The notes: a model not told the origin generated them from the sequence alone. A stretch of DNA of 64,000 nucleotides from Tetzosporium hominis (GCF_002265435.1 NZ_NOKQ01000194.1:1-64000), one strand, 5' to 3'. Counted from the stretch's first letter, positions 1 to 8,149 are shown. Numbers and translations are program-made.

Positions 1-38
1 CAGCGTTCGTCCTGAGCCAGGATCAAACTCTCCATAAA
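1..38 (-). rRNA. 16S rRNA, 5' end only
   Basis: The reverse complement of the first bases carries the universal 16S 5' sequence GAGAGTTTGATCCTGGCTCA followed by GGACGAACGCTG. The gene runs leftward out of the window, so only about the first 38 nt of the mature RNA are present. The mature end is placed by analogy with B. subtilis. Confidence 0.97.
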
Positions 39-240
39 AGAGAACTTAATATAAGCTCATTTTGTTGCTGGCATCATAATGATGTCCATTTTTGAACGTC
101 CGTCACGACCGTTTATAGGAAGTGACTTGGTTCTGTTTGCGTCACACACACCCAACGGGGGTCGGGGTGGTGACGCTCTATCTTGACGTCTTGCATGTTC
201 AGTTTTCAATGTTCATATGTCGTCTTGAGACAACTTTCAT
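39..240 (-). other. rRNA operon leader
   Basis: Transcribed spacer between the inferred P2 start (about 234) and the mature 16S end. It contains no ORF of note. It should hold the processing-stem and antitermination sequences usual for rRNA leaders, but I could not define these individually. Confidence 0.6.
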
Positions 241-270
241 ATAGTAACAAAACATTCAATGTGTTGTCAA
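241..270 (-). promoter_or_regulatory. rRNA operon promoter P2
   Basis: On the minus strand, -35 TTGACA (265-270) and -10 TACTAT (241-246) with an 18-bp spacer, reading toward the 16S gene. Confidence 0.7.
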
Positions 271-303
271 CTATTTGTTTCGTCTCGTTTTGGCGACCTC
301 TGT

Positions 304-333
304 ATCTTAGCATCGTTTTAAACATATCGTCAA
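304..333 (-). promoter_or_regulatory. rRNA operon promoter P1
   Basis: On the minus strand, -35 TTGACG (328-333) and -10 TAAGAT (304-309), spacer 18 bp, about 63 bp upstream of P2. Tandem P1/P2 promoters are usual for Bacillus rrn operons. The stretch 334-511 upstream is AT-rich and holds nothing else I can identify. Confidence 0.55.
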
Positions 334-511
334 CGGTTTTTCGTAACTTTTTCTAAAGTTTTTTCGTTTTTCTCTACATTTACAAGATGATGTGATACAT
401 TCGTTTATTCAACACAACATATCCGGCAAGAGAAATGTCTTTACACCTCGTTCGTTAAAACTCTAAACTATCAAAACTTATAAAACCTTAGAATCAACCG
501 TTATATGAAAA

Positions 512-538
512 TAAGAAAACCGCTCATTACTGAGCGGC
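512..538 (-). terminator. kbaA terminator
   Basis: The minus strand has stem GCCGCTCA / TGAGCGG followed by TTTTCTTATTTT. The stem starts inside the last codons of kbaA and includes its stop codon. Confidence 0.75.
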
Positions 539-1198
539 TTGCTGCTTCCGAGCCTTGCGTCGTTCTTCACGTTTCGCTAGGTCGATCTCGGATTGTTTGT
601 TGTACTTTGGTAATGCTAGAAGTTGGAATGCATTCACCGCGAGTATCGGGAACAACAATAATGTAACCCAGCTATCTACATTCTCTGCTCGCACCATAAG
701 CACAGGCAACCATTCAAGCGTTGATACAACGATCATAAAAAATAAAGCAGAAATCAATGCATGTTTCTTAGTTAGTCTCGCTTTGATGATGGCTACCGTT
801 ACAGATGTTCCAATAAGAACAGCCAGTAATCCTAAATACAGTAGTAGTTGGGATGTCGATGCGCTGCCTGGACGGAAACGGAAAATAATCAAATCTGCGA
901 TAACGATAATAATTAATAAGATCTGCACCCAATTCCATAATGTCAGACTGCGGAAAATGTTGACCCCCATCTGATGAATCGTAAGATAAGCGAAGAATCC
1001 CATCTGAGCAATGACGCTCACAGTGAAGCCCATTACCATCATAAATGCGAAAGCTGCAAAGAACTCTCCCCACTGCCCTGCTTGGAAATAGCTAGCGAAA
1101 GCATCGTCCCATCGTATGAATAAGCCGAGCACACCTGTGATTAACCCACCGATGAGCATCGCGCGTACAAAAAATTTAAACCAATTTCGTATTGTCAC
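527..1198 (-). CDS. kbaA: KinB-signalling pathway activation protein KbaA
   Basis: Integral membrane protein of 223 aa with about six hydrophobic helices (roughly residues 14-29, 46-71, 87-105, 113-135, 143-165 and 175-195) and a Lys/Arg-rich C-terminal tail. In B. subtilis KbaA is needed for activity of the sporulation kinase KinB, feeding the Spo0A phosphorelay. The start is GTG at 1198, 7 nt after GGAGG. The assignment rests on sequence character plus conserved order (salA-gerD-kbaA-rRNA). In B. subtilis pdaB lies between kbaA and the rRNA operon; here kbaA is followed directly by its terminator and the rrn promoters. Confidence 0.88.
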   Translation of the reverse strand: MTIRNWFKFFVRAMLIGGLITGVLGLFIRWDDAFASYFQAGQWGEFFAAFAFMMVMGFTVSVIAQMGFFAYLTIHQMGVNIFRSLTLWNWVQILLIIIVIADLIIFRFRPGSASTSQLLLYLGLLAVLIGTSVTVAIIKARLTKKHALISALFFMIVVSTLEWLPVLMVRAENVDSWVTLLLFPILAVNAFQLLALPKYNKQSEIDLAKREERRKARKQQAAQ

Positions 1199-1329
1199 GA
1201 AAAGTCCTCCATCTCTTTCTAGTTCTTAACGATTGTATCAAATTTTTTAGATAAAAATCTATGAAAGCTCTTCATCCTTGTATATTTCCCTAGCAATTGT
1301 GAACACTAATTGAAAAAGGGGTGACGATA

Positions 1330-1983
1330 ATGCGCTACATAGTAGTCTTAAGCTGTATGCTGCTTCTCTCTGCCTGTTCTCCAGGTAACGACAAAACGAG
1401 CTATGAAGAGACAAAGAAAATGGTCGTTGATGCGTTGCAAACCGAGGAAGGAAAGAAAGCCCTTCGCGATACTCTTGGTGATCCGACATTTCAGAAGATG
1501 CTAGTGCTAGAGCAAGATGTAGTGAAACAATCTGTGGAGACCAGTCTATTGAGTGAAGAAGTAAAAGCCTTTTGGGAACATTCGATGGAAGATCCAAAGT
1601 TCATGGAAGCGATGGCTAAGAGTATGACGGACCAACAGAAAGAACTAATGAAGCAACTTATGACGGATCCCGACTATATGAAAGAATGGGAAGAGTTTTG
1701 GAAACAGCCTACTCAACAACAGGAGCTCGGGAAGCTTTTAAAGTCCAGTGAACTTCGAGACGAGATGAAGAAGGTCGTGGAAGAGACCATTCAAAACCCA
1801 GTTTGGCAAGCGTACTGGCAGGAACTTGTGATGAATGCGGCTGAGGCTGGCAAAGGAACTGGCGAACAACAAGGCTCTGGCTCTCCTCCAGGCGGAACAC
1901 AGGGCAGCGGATCCTCTGGCGGTGCTGGTGGAGGATCTGGTGGTGGTGCCGGTGGTTCTAGCGGAGCTGGTGGTGGTCAATAA
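1330..1983 (+). CDS. gerD: Spore germination lipoprotein GerD
   Basis: 217 aa secreted lipoprotein. An N-terminal signal with lipobox LSAC puts the lipidated Cys at residue 16. Residues ~17-165 are charged and mostly helical, and the last ~45 residues are a Gly/Ser-rich tail. GerD clusters nutrient germinant receptors in the spore inner membrane. Start chosen at ATG 1330, 7 nt after AAGGGG; a GTG at 1321 overlaps that ribosome site and is rejected. It is the only rightward gene in this part of the window, transcribed divergently from kbaA and convergently with salA, as in B. subtilis. No clear sigma-G promoter could be assigned. Confidence 0.9.
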   Translation: MRYIVVLSCMLLLSACSPGNDKTSYEETKKMVVDALQTEEGKKALRDTLGDPTFQKMLVLEQDVVKQSVETSLLSEEVKAFWEHSMEDPKFMEAMAKSMTDQQKELMKQLMTDPDYMKEWEEFWKQPTQQQELGKLLKSSELRDEMKKVVEETIQNPVWQAYWQELVMNAAEAGKGTGEQQGSGSPPGGTQGSGSSGGAGGGSGGGAGGSSGAGGGQ

Positions 1984-1986
1984 AAA

Positions 1987-2026
1987 GAAGCCGTATTTTC
2001 ACTCGATGTGAGAATACGGCTTTCTT
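1987..2026. terminator. Bidirectional terminator gerD / salA
   Basis: 14-bp perfect stem AGCCGTATTTTCAC / GTGAGAATACGGCT (1989-2002, 2008-2021). T-rich on the plus side (TTTCTTCT) and, read from the other strand, CTTCTTTTTATT. It sits between the convergent gene ends. Confidence 0.85.
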
Positions 2027-2030
2027 CTAA

Positions 2031-3080
2031 TTATGCGCGCTCAATGACTTGTTGCGCGATTTCGTTATACAGTTTTCCTGTTGGGTGCGATTCTTCATAT
2101 ACAGATGGTGCAAAATCTTCGTTGTCCCAGTCCGGTTGGCCAAGTGGAATCTGTCCGAGTAGCACGGTACGAAGCTCATCAGCAAGTTTCGGTCCGCCAC
2201 CTTTACCAAATACCATTTCACGCTCACCCGTAGACTTTGACTCATACCAAGACATGTTCTCGATAACTCCGAGTACTTCGTGGTCCGTCTGAAGAGCCAT
2301 TGCCCCTGCACGTGCCGCTACGAATGCTGCCGTTGGGTGTGGTGTCGTGACGACAATCTCTTTAGAAGCCGGAAGCATCTGGTGAATGTCTAGTGCCACG
2401 TCTCCTGTACCTGGTGGTAAGTCGAGTAGCAAGAAGTCTAGCTCGCCCCACTCCACATCTTTAAAGAATTGATCCAATACTTTACCAAGCATTGGTCCAC
2501 GCCATACAACTGGCGCGTTGTTCTCTACGAAGAAGCCCATCGAGATGACTTTGACGCCTTTACGCTCTACTGGAATGATGCGGTCTTCTTTGATTTGAGG
2601 ATTTTCTCGAATCCCCATCATGTCCGGTACGCTGAATCCATAGATGTCCGCGTCAACCAGACCCACTTTTTTACCAAGACGCGCAAGTGCGACTGCCAAG
2701 TTCACAGATACTGTAGATTTCCCTACGCCGCCTTTACCAGATGCGATCGAGATGATCTTCACACTAGTTGCTGGGGACGTTAAGCTCTCAGCCGCTGCAC
2801 CGAGTTGTCCACGGAACTGTTCTAACGCTTCTTTTGGTAATTCTTCAAAGCGAATCCCTACAGTTGCGACGCCGGCACTTTTCAATGTGTCGACGACTTT
2901 TGTCTGAAGCTGCATTTGCTCTGCTGTATTGGTTTTTGCGATAGCTACTTTGACACTTACATAGTTCTTTTCTTCTTTGATTTTGACGGAAAGAATGCCG
3001 TTTGTTTCTTCGAGTGTTTTATGTAGAAACGGATCTTCGAGTTTCCCAAGAAGAGCCCGTACCTCTTGTTCGTTTAGCAT
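2031..3080 (-). CDS. salA: Mrp/NBP35-type ATPase SalA
   Basis: 349 aa. An N-terminal MIP18/DUF59-like domain (~1-95) is followed by a Mrp-family P-loop ATPase domain with deviant Walker A GKGGVGKST at ~115-123. Mrp proteins act in iron-sulfur cluster carriage; in B. subtilis SalA (YbaL) represses scoC and so affects protease expression. Start chosen at ATG 3080, 8 nt after AAGGAG; a TTG at 3086 sits only 2 nt from that site. It lies 20 bp downstream of cwlD and ends at the shared terminator with gerD. I do not see the C-terminal CxxC pair found in many Fe-S carrier Mrp proteins, so the regulatory role may apply. Confidence 0.88.
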   Translation of the reverse strand: MLNEQEVRALLGKLEDPFLHKTLEETNGILSVKIKEEKNYVSVKVAIAKTNTAEQMQLQTKVVDTLKSAGVATVGIRFEELPKEALEQFRGQLGAAAESLTSPATSVKIISIASGKGGVGKSTVSVNLAVALARLGKKVGLVDADIYGFSVPDMMGIRENPQIKEDRIIPVERKGVKVISMGFFVENNAPVVWRGPMLGKVLDQFFKDVEWGELDFLLLDLPPGTGDVALDIHQMLPASKEIVVTTPHPTAAFVAARAGAMALQTDHEVLGVIENMSWYESKSTGEREMVFGKGGGPKLADELRTVLLGQIPLGQPDWDNEDFAPSVYEESHPTGKLYNEIAQQVIERA

Positions 3081-3100
3081 GCTCAAAACTCCTTTTTTTC

Positions 3101-3844
3101 CTAGTCGTCTATTAGTATAGCATACCCCTGTTGCGTAGGGGATGGTTGTGCTTGCGACTGAAAAAACTGTTCGAGTCCTTCTACAATACCTTGTGCAATT
3201 TGCTGTTGATATTCCTTCGATTGGAGCAATTCTCGTTCTTCATCATTGCTGATAAAACCCGTTTCGACAAGGACCGCTGGAGCATTCGCTTTTTTGAGTA
3301 AATAGATTTGACGAATCCCCATGGCTTCACGTTCTGTATTTTGAAGTGTATCTCGGAGGCTTTGCTGGATGGCTTTTGCGAGAGGTTGACCATTGACGGT
3401 GCCCTCTTCATGAAAGAACACTTGGGCACCTCGCCATTTGGATTGCGGGACGGCGTTCACGTGGACGCTGAGGATCGCATCGGCTTTTGCTTCATTCATT
3501 TTCTCTTCACGGTACAGGAGATCGGCTCGTTTGCGCGCTCGGACTGTTGGGTACTCTCCATCTGGTTGTGCTTCTTCTATAGCATCCGCTTCAGTCAAAC
3601 GAGTGAGGATGACGGACGCTCCGCATTTCTCGAGTTGCCGCTTCACTTCTTGGACGAGTTGCAGCGTGATCGTGCTCTCAATCACTTCTCCATGACTGGC
3701 TCCCCAATGTCCTGGATCTAGAACAATCATTTTCCCCTCAAGTGCGTCCGGTCCGAATCCCCCCATCATCCCATTCGCTTGCTGCGACCATGCCCAGATT
3801 CCGGTAAAGATGATGACGCCCAGCAGCAACCATCTCTTTTTCAT
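3101..3844 (-). CDS. cwlD: N-acetylmuramoyl-L-alanine amidase CwlD
   Basis: 247 aa. An N-terminal membrane anchor/signal (residues 5-20) precedes an amidase_3 catalytic domain. Zinc ligands are visible as LDPGHWG (His46), VIES (Glu56), SVHVNA and a catalytic Glu in VETGFISN. CwlD removes peptide side chains during spore cortex synthesis so that muramic-delta-lactam can form. ATG start 7 nt after AGGAG. Upstream it meets repeat element A rather than the ybaK/ybaJ genes usual in Bacillus. Confidence 0.92.
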   Translation of the reverse strand: MKKRWLLLGVIIFTGIWAWSQQANGMMGGFGPDALEGKMIVLDPGHWGASHGEVIESTITLQLVQEVKRQLEKCGASVILTRLTEADAIEEAQPDGEYPTVRARKRADLLYREEKMNEAKADAILSVHVNAVPQSKWRGAQVFFHEEGTVNGQPLAKAIQQSLRDTLQNTEREAMGIRQIYLLKKANAPAVLVETGFISNDEERELLQSKEYQQQIAQGIVEGLEQFFQSQAQPSPTQQGYAILIDD

Positions 3845-3945
3845 GCCTCGACTCCTTTTTGATGCAGTGTATGCGGGGGAGGTTTTGGGTATGTGTTGGG
3901 GGACTACGGGGGGACTGAATTTCAGGATGTGAATTGAGTCACGAC

Positions 3946-4080
3946 GGAATACTTTAGTTGAATGATTATTACAGTAAGTGCTCTGATTGTGACGTTAGCA
4001 GGCTCCACTCTTACGTTAACTCCCTCCATTCTGACGTTAGCTCGCCCCACTCTGACATTCCTCACTTTATGGAAACTAAC
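3946..4080. repeat. 21-bp-unit dispersed repeat, copy A
   Basis: Five 21-bp units: 3969-3989, 3990-4010, 4011-4031, 4032-4052 and 4053-4073, most starting TKACRTTA. They are preceded by CTTTAGTTGAATGATTA and end in CTTTATGGAAAC. Same layout and high identity with copies B and C. It lies directly after the NERD gene stop and before cwlD. Nothing else is evident between 3845 and 3945. Confidence 0.9.
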
Positions 4081-4116
4081 TCTAACAAAGCAACCCTCTA
4101 ATCTCGAGAGTGTCAT

Positions 4117-5085
4117 TCATTCCCTAGAATACCTTTGAGACTTTGTATACCCACTAACTTTAAACCCTGATTCCAGTAACAAGCTTCGTATTATCCTTCC
4201 TTCAAGGTCTGGAAGATGCTTTTTGATTTCCGCGACAGACAGATGAGATTTCCGAATAGTGAATTGGCTGAAGATATTAGTAGCGACTAAATGATTTGCT
4301 TGGATTTTACATGTAGGACAAATCCATGTGCGCACAGATTTCTTGAGTACAGTATGGCACTCGGGACAATAGAGTCCTGGCAACAAATCTTTCTCATCAA
4401 CCTGGTACCTCGAGCAATAGGATTTTTCTTTGAATGCTTTCGTACTAGTGAGAATTTCGCATTTTAGTTTGGAATAGTTTTCTTCTGGTAAGGAAACAGG
4501 GAGTTTTTCTAATTGCTGAATGAATAAGGGAAGTTTTTTTCTTGTAAGGAAAGGATGTGATGGTTGGAAGGAAAGTTCGAATGTTGTCGTAGGGTTCGCC
4601 CAGACTACGCAGCTATAAACAGGTATCTGGAGCTTTTTAAATAACTTTTGAAAGCCATCTACATTTCGATCGAGTTGAGTGAAGGGACAATCAAAAGCTT
4701 GAGGGATTTTGTTTGGAAGAGTTCGAATGATTTGGGGTGGTGTGAGAGTGAACTTCACATGCCCTGCGATATTTTTCACTTCTATTAGGAGCAAATATTT
4801 TCGAGTGACTACTAGATAATCAATTTGAATTATACGTTTCTCATGAACTTGTGTTACAAAATTACGGATAATCAGCGCGGGTTCTTCGAAAGCCACTTCC
4901 TCGAGGGCTCGGAATATTTTCGATTCTCCACGGCCACCTATCTTCACGTGAGTTAGTTGAGATTCCACATAACTTTTTTGAGGGTGTGCAGAAGGGATTC
5001 GGGCATAGAAGATCTCAAGATCTTGAAAATAAGTATCGTTGTAATAGAGTTCGATAGCGATTCCTCCTTTTAAGTAGAATAGCAT
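4117..5085 (-). CDS. NERD-domain (nuclease-related) protein with zinc ribbon
   Basis: 322 aa from ATG 5085. The central NERD domain shows GRGESKIF and then a PD-(D/E)xK-like core: QIDYLVV followed by LLLIEVKNIAG. A zinc ribbon follows, CPEC then CPTC twelve residues later, and then a C-terminal helical stretch. NERD proteins are predicted nucleases or DNA-processing factors; the substrate is unknown. Start is unresolved: a strong site AAAAGGAGG (5063-5071) lies inside the frame and is followed after 7 nt by ATC (5055), not ATG. ATG 5085 and TTG 5130 have no evident ribosome site. Copies A and B of the 21-bp repeat flank the gene. It is AT-richer than its neighbours, suggesting acquisition. 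Confidence 0.8.
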   Translation of the reverse strand: MLFYLKGGIAIELYYNDTYFQDLEIFYARIPSAHPQKSYVESQLTHVKIGGRGESKIFRALEEVAFEEPALIIRNFVTQVHEKRIIQIDYLVVTRKYLLLIEVKNIAGHVKFTLTPPQIIRTLPNKIPQAFDCPFTQLDRNVDGFQKLFKKLQIPVYSCVVWANPTTTFELSFQPSHPFLTRKKLPLFIQQLEKLPVSLPEENYSKLKCEILTSTKAFKEKSYCSRYQVDEKDLLPGLYCPECHTVLKKSVRTWICPTCKIQANHLVATNIFSQFTIRKSHLSVAEIKKHLPDLEGRIIRSLLLESGFKVSGYTKSQRYSRE

Positions 5086-5134
5086 TTTGATTACAGAGTG
5101 TATATTGGATTTGGTATGTAGATTATACAACTTT

Positions 5135-5270
5135 GGAATACTTTAGTTGAGTGATTATTACATTAAGTGCTCTGATTGTGACGTTAGCAGGCTCCACTCT
5201 TACGTTAGCTCACTCCATTCCGACGTTAGTTCTCCCCACTCTTACATTCCTCGCTTTATGGAAACTATCC
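5135..5270. repeat. 21-bp-unit dispersed repeat, copy B
   Basis: Same element as copy A, in direct orientation, starting GGAATACTTTAGTTGAGTGA and ending TTTATGGAAACTATCC. It lies immediately upstream of the NERD gene and forms a 170-bp tandem duplication with copy C (CTTTAGTTGA at 5141 and 5311). Confidence 0.92.
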
Positions 5271-5280
5271 ACGCCCCCAA

Positions 5281-5516
5281 CTACCCAAGCCCTTCCTAGT
5301 AAGACCTTCACTTTAGTTGAGTGATTATTACATTAAGTGCTCTGATTATGACGTTAGCAGGCTCCACTCTTACGTTAACTCACTCCATTCCGACGTTAGC
5401 TCGCCCCACTCTTACATTCCTCGCTTTATGGAAACTATCCACACCCCCACCCCCAGCTACCCAAGCCCTTCCTAGTAAGATCTTTAGTACCCAAGCCCTT
5501 CCTAGTAAGATCTTCA
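5281..5516. repeat. 21-bp-unit repeat copy C with 28-bp satellite repeats
   Basis: Copy C spans about 5310-5440 (five 21-bp units and the TTTATGGAAACTATCC end). It is flanked by three near-identical copies of a ~28-bp sequence built on TACCCAAGCCCTTCCTAGTA: 5282-5309, ~5458-5485 and ~5489-5516. The last two copies are in tandem. No gene is present in 5131-5575; the open frames here are by-products of the 21-bp (7-codon) period. Confidence 0.9.
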
Positions 5517-5522
5517 CCCAAC

Positions 5523-5559
5523 AAAAAAACCCACCCTCGCCGAAGCGAGAATGGGTTTG
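5523..5559 (-). terminator. rpsI terminator
   Basis: Minus-strand stem ACCCATTCTCGC / GCGAGGGTGGG with a TTCG loop, followed by TTTTTTTG, 16 bp after the rpsI stop. Confidence 0.9.
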
Positions 5560-5575
5560 TACCGTAATCCAAACA

Positions 5576-5968
5576 TTAACGTTTTGAGAACTGAGGTGCA
5601 CGACGAGCGCCTTTAAGACCTGGCTTTTTACGCTCTTTCATACGTGGGTCACGTGTTAAGAATCCAGCAGATTTTAATTTCCCGCGGAAGTCTGGGTCTA
5701 CAGTAAGTAGAGCACGTGCGATACCGTGACGGATAGCACCAGCTTGACCAGTGAATCCTCCACCGTTTACGTTTACGTGTACATCGTAGCTACCAAGAGT
5801 TTCAGTAGTTACAAGTGGTTGTTTGATGATTTGCTCAAGCGTTTCGTATGGAACGTAGTCCGCTACTTCACGTTTGTTGATGATGATTTTACCTTCGCCC
5901 GGTACTAAACGTACGCGTGCAACTGAGCTTTTACGACGGCCTGTGCCGATATATTGAACTTGTGCCAA
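5576..5968 (-). CDS. rpsI: 30S ribosomal protein S9
   Basis: 130 aa, the usual length. Starts [19 protein letters not shown], has the conserved [11 protein letters not shown] stretch, and ends in the basic tail RRAPQFSKR that reaches toward the P-site tRNA in the 30S subunit. Second gene of the rplM-rpsI operon, 22 bp after rplM, with a strong terminator after it. No oddities. Confidence 0.98.
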   Translation of the reverse strand: MAQVQYIGTGRRKSSVARVRLVPGEGKIIINKREVADYVPYETLEQIIKQPLVTTETLGSYDVHVNVNGGGFTGQAGAIRHGIARALLTVDPDFRGKLKSAGFLTRDPRMKERKKPGLKGARRAPQFSKR

Positions 5969-5990
5969 GGGTATGTCCTCCTCTTAATGA

Positions 5991-6428
5991 TTATCCGCGA
6001 AGCTCGTATGCTTCTGGTTGTTGTGCTGCATGTTGGTGTTCTGCTCCAGCATAAACGTGAAGCTTACGGAACATTTGACGACCTAAAGAGTTTTTAGGAA
6101 GCATGCCTTTGATTGCTAATTCTAGCATTTGAGTTGGGTACTTAGTACGCATTTCAAGAGCTGTACGTTGCTTTAATCCACCAGCGAATTGAGTGTGACG
6201 GTAGTAGATTTTGTCTTGCAACTTGTTACCTGTTAATTCGATTTTGTCAGCGTTGATGATGATTACGTGATCACCTGTGTCAACGTTTGGTGTGAATGTT
6301 GGTTTGTTTTTACCACGTAAGATAGATGCTACTTCTGAAGCTAGACGACCAAGAGTTTGGCCTTCCGCGTCAACAACTAACCACTTACGCTCTACTTCGT
6401 GACCTTTAGCCATGAATGTTGTACGCAT
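5991..6428 (-). CDS. rplM: 50S ribosomal protein L13
   Basis: 145 aa. Starts [20 protein letters not shown] and carries the family signature around [13 protein letters not shown]13 is an early-assembly protein of the 50S subunit. ATG 6428 lies 9 nt after AGGAGG. It has its own promoter and a ~100-nt leader, where Firmicutes often carry an L13 autoregulatory structure. Ends 22 bp before rpsI. Confidence 0.98.
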   Translation of the reverse strand: MRTTFMAKGHEVERKWLVVDAEGQTLGRLASEVASILRGKNKPTFTPNVDTGDHVIIINADKIELTGNKLQDKIYYRHTQFAGGLKQRTALEMRTKYPTQMLELAIKGMLPKNSLGRQMFRKLHVYAGAEHQHAAQQPEAYELRG

Positions 6429-6533
6429 GTATATTGTCCTCCTAATAACGATCTGATTCGTTCTTGAATTTTCTATTTAACCTAACAATTAAGTTTCGGG
6501 GCTTATTTGTGGGGTTTGAAAATACCATACATC

Positions 6534-6562
6534 ATCGTATAACAGATACGGCCTGATGTCAA
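6534..6562 (-). promoter_or_regulatory. rplM-rpsI promoter
   Basis: TTGACA (6557-6562), 17-bp spacer, TACGAT (6534-6539). Inferred start near 6527 gives a ~99-nt leader before rplM. An L13-leader-type autoregulatory RNA is expected there from other Bacilli, but I could not confirm its fold. Confidence 0.7.
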
Positions 6563-6592
6563 GCGGTTTTCAAAAAACACCTGGAAAAGTTG

Positions 6593-7339
6593 CTACAAAG
6601 TTTCGTAGCCGACTTTTTCAAGATACAAGCCCTGCGGTGGCGCGGTTTTGCCAGCCTTACTGCGGTCCATCGCCGCGATGATTTCAATCATCTCTGAAGG
6701 CTCGCGTTTACCGATTCCAATTTCCCACAAAGTTCCCGCAATGATCCGCACCATATTGTACAAAAAGCCGTTTCCGGTGATCACTAGATGAAGCTGGTGA
6801 TCATGCTGCTCCAGACGCGCTTCGTAAATACTTCGCACAAAATCTTGGATACTTGTGTTCGTAGCACTGAAACTTCGAAAGTCATGTTCTCCGATAAGGT
6901 GATTAGCCGCTTCCTGCATCCGTGACAGCTCCGGACGCTTTCCTTGGACATAAGACACCATATGACGCTCAAACGGCATAGGGATGTCCTCAAGCGTCCA
7001 CTTGTAGCGATAGGTCTTCCACTGGACGTCAAAGCGCGCATGAAAGTCGTCAGCCACCTGTTCCACTTGTAAAATTCGAATGTCATCTGGTAGCTGGGCA
7101 TTGAGACCCTTTACCCACCCCATTGGCGGAATCGACAGTTCACTATCAAAATGGATGACCTGACCTGTCGCATGTACTCCAGTATCTGTCCGGCCACTTG
7201 CTGTGATACGCGTCTTCACACCTTGATGCATCTTCGTCAAGACGGTTTCAATCTCTTCTTGAACGGTGCGACCATTCGGTTGAACCTGGTAGCCAGAGAA
7301 GCCGCTTCCGTCATAGCTGATGATAGCTCGTAAACGCAT
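6593..7339 (-). CDS. truA: tRNA pseudouridine(38-40) synthase TruA
   Basis: 248 aa. The catalytic Asp is in ASGRTDTGVHA (Asp52), with the N-terminal ISYDGSGFSGYQ typical of TruA. It isomerises uridines 38-40 in the anticodon arm. Last gene of the ecfA1-ecfA2-ecfT-truA run, 12 bp after ecfT; a GGGGGAG site lies 6 nt before ATG 7339. Same arrangement as in B. subtilis. Confidence 0.96.
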   Translation of the reverse strand: MRLRAIISYDGSGFSGYQVQPNGRTVQEEIETVLTKMHQGVKTRITASGRTDTGVHATGQVIHFDSELSIPPMGWVKGLNAQLPDDIRILQVEQVADDFHARFDVQWKTYRYKWTLEDIPMPFERHMVSYVQGKRPELSRMQEAANHLIGEHDFRSFSATNTSIQDFVRSIYEARLEQHDHQLHLVITGNGFLYNMVRIIAGTLWEIGIGKREPSEMIEIIAAMDRSKAGKTAPPQGLYLEKVGYETL

Positions 7340-7351
7340 GGTCCTCTCCCC

Positions 7352-8149
7352 CTACGACCTTAATAAGAAAAGCCCGACTGCAAATACGAGCAATAAGAGA
7401 ATCGCTACCGTGTCGCGAAGGTTCCAGTCCAGTTGACGGTAGCGCGTGCGTCCTTCGCCACCTTTATAGCCCCTGACTTCCATTGCAGTAGCAAGGTCTT
7501 CTGCACGCTTGAACGCGCTGACAAACAGAGGAATCAACAAAGGAACGACCGCTTTCATTCGCTCTTTGAACGGCCCTGTCGTCATATCCGACCCTCTCGC
7601 CATCTGGGCTTTCATGATTTTGTCCGTCTCGTCCATAAGCGTTGGAATGAAGCGAAGCGAAATCGACATCATTAAAGCAAGTTCATGTACCGGTAGCTTG
7701 ATTTTCTTTAAAGGATTCAACAACAGTTCAAGTGCATCTGTAATCGAGATCGGTGTCGTCGTGAGTGTCAGAATCGTCGTCATCACAACCAGTACGAAGA
7801 ACCGGATTGCAATGAAAATACCTTGAATTACACCGCCTGTGTAGATTTCTGTAAATCCTAAATCGAGCAGCACCGTTCCTTCTTTGGTGAAGAACGTGTG
7901 CAACAAGAAGGTAAAGACTAGTAAGAACAACACAGGCTTCAGACCACTGACGATAAAGTAAAAGCGAATTCCGGATACTGCGACGATTGTTAACGTGAAC
8001 ACAATCAACAAGCCATAGGTGATCCAGTTGTTCGCTAAGAACACGATGGCGATGAACAAGAACACGAAGACGAGTTTCGCTCGCGCGTCAATTCGGTGAA
8101 CAATCGAGTCTCCCGGGATGTAACGCCCAAAAATCATTTTCTCAAGCAT
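7352..8149 (-). CDS. ecfT: ECF transporter transmembrane protein EcfT
   Basis: 265 aa membrane scaffold of the shared energy-coupling-factor module. Hydrophobic helices cover most of residues 25-130 and 240-262. The two coupling motifs that contact the ATPases are visible as QMARGS and MEVRGY in the cytoplasmic arm (~185-225). With EcfA1/EcfA2 it drives vitamin uptake through separately encoded S components. Start ATG 8149 overlaps the ecfA2 stop by 1 nt. Confidence 0.95.
   Translation of the reverse strand: MLEKMIFGRYIPGDSIVHRIDARAKLVFVFLFIAIVFLANNWITYGLLIVFTLTIVAVSGIRFYFIVSGLKPVLFLLVFTFLLHTFFTKEGTVLLDLGFTEIYTGGVIQGIFIAIRFFVLVVMTTILTLTTTPISITDALELLLNPLKKIKLPVHELALMMSISLRFIPTLMDETDKIMKAQMARGSDMTTGPFKERMKAVVPLLIPLFVSAFKRAEDLATAMEVRGYKGGEGRTRYRQLDWNLRDTVAILLLLVFAVGLFLLRS

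Noticed and set aside
1857-1980. GerD Gly/Ser-rich tail as a frameshift or repeat-expansion artefact
   Set aside because: Such tails are usual for GerD and the frame closes at a normal stop followed by a terminator.
3922-4116. 64-aa frame with heptad repeats (NVRVGRA-type) after the NERD gene
   Set aside because: It is the 21-bp element read in frame; the equivalent frames in copies B and C have stops, and there is no ribosome site of its own.
3946-5440. CRISPR-like array
   Set aside because: Units are contiguous 21-mers with no spacers and no cas genes nearby.
5321-5601. Open frames on both strands over repeat copy C
   Set aside because: By-products of the 21-bp period and the satellite repeats; the minus frame also runs through the rpsI terminator.
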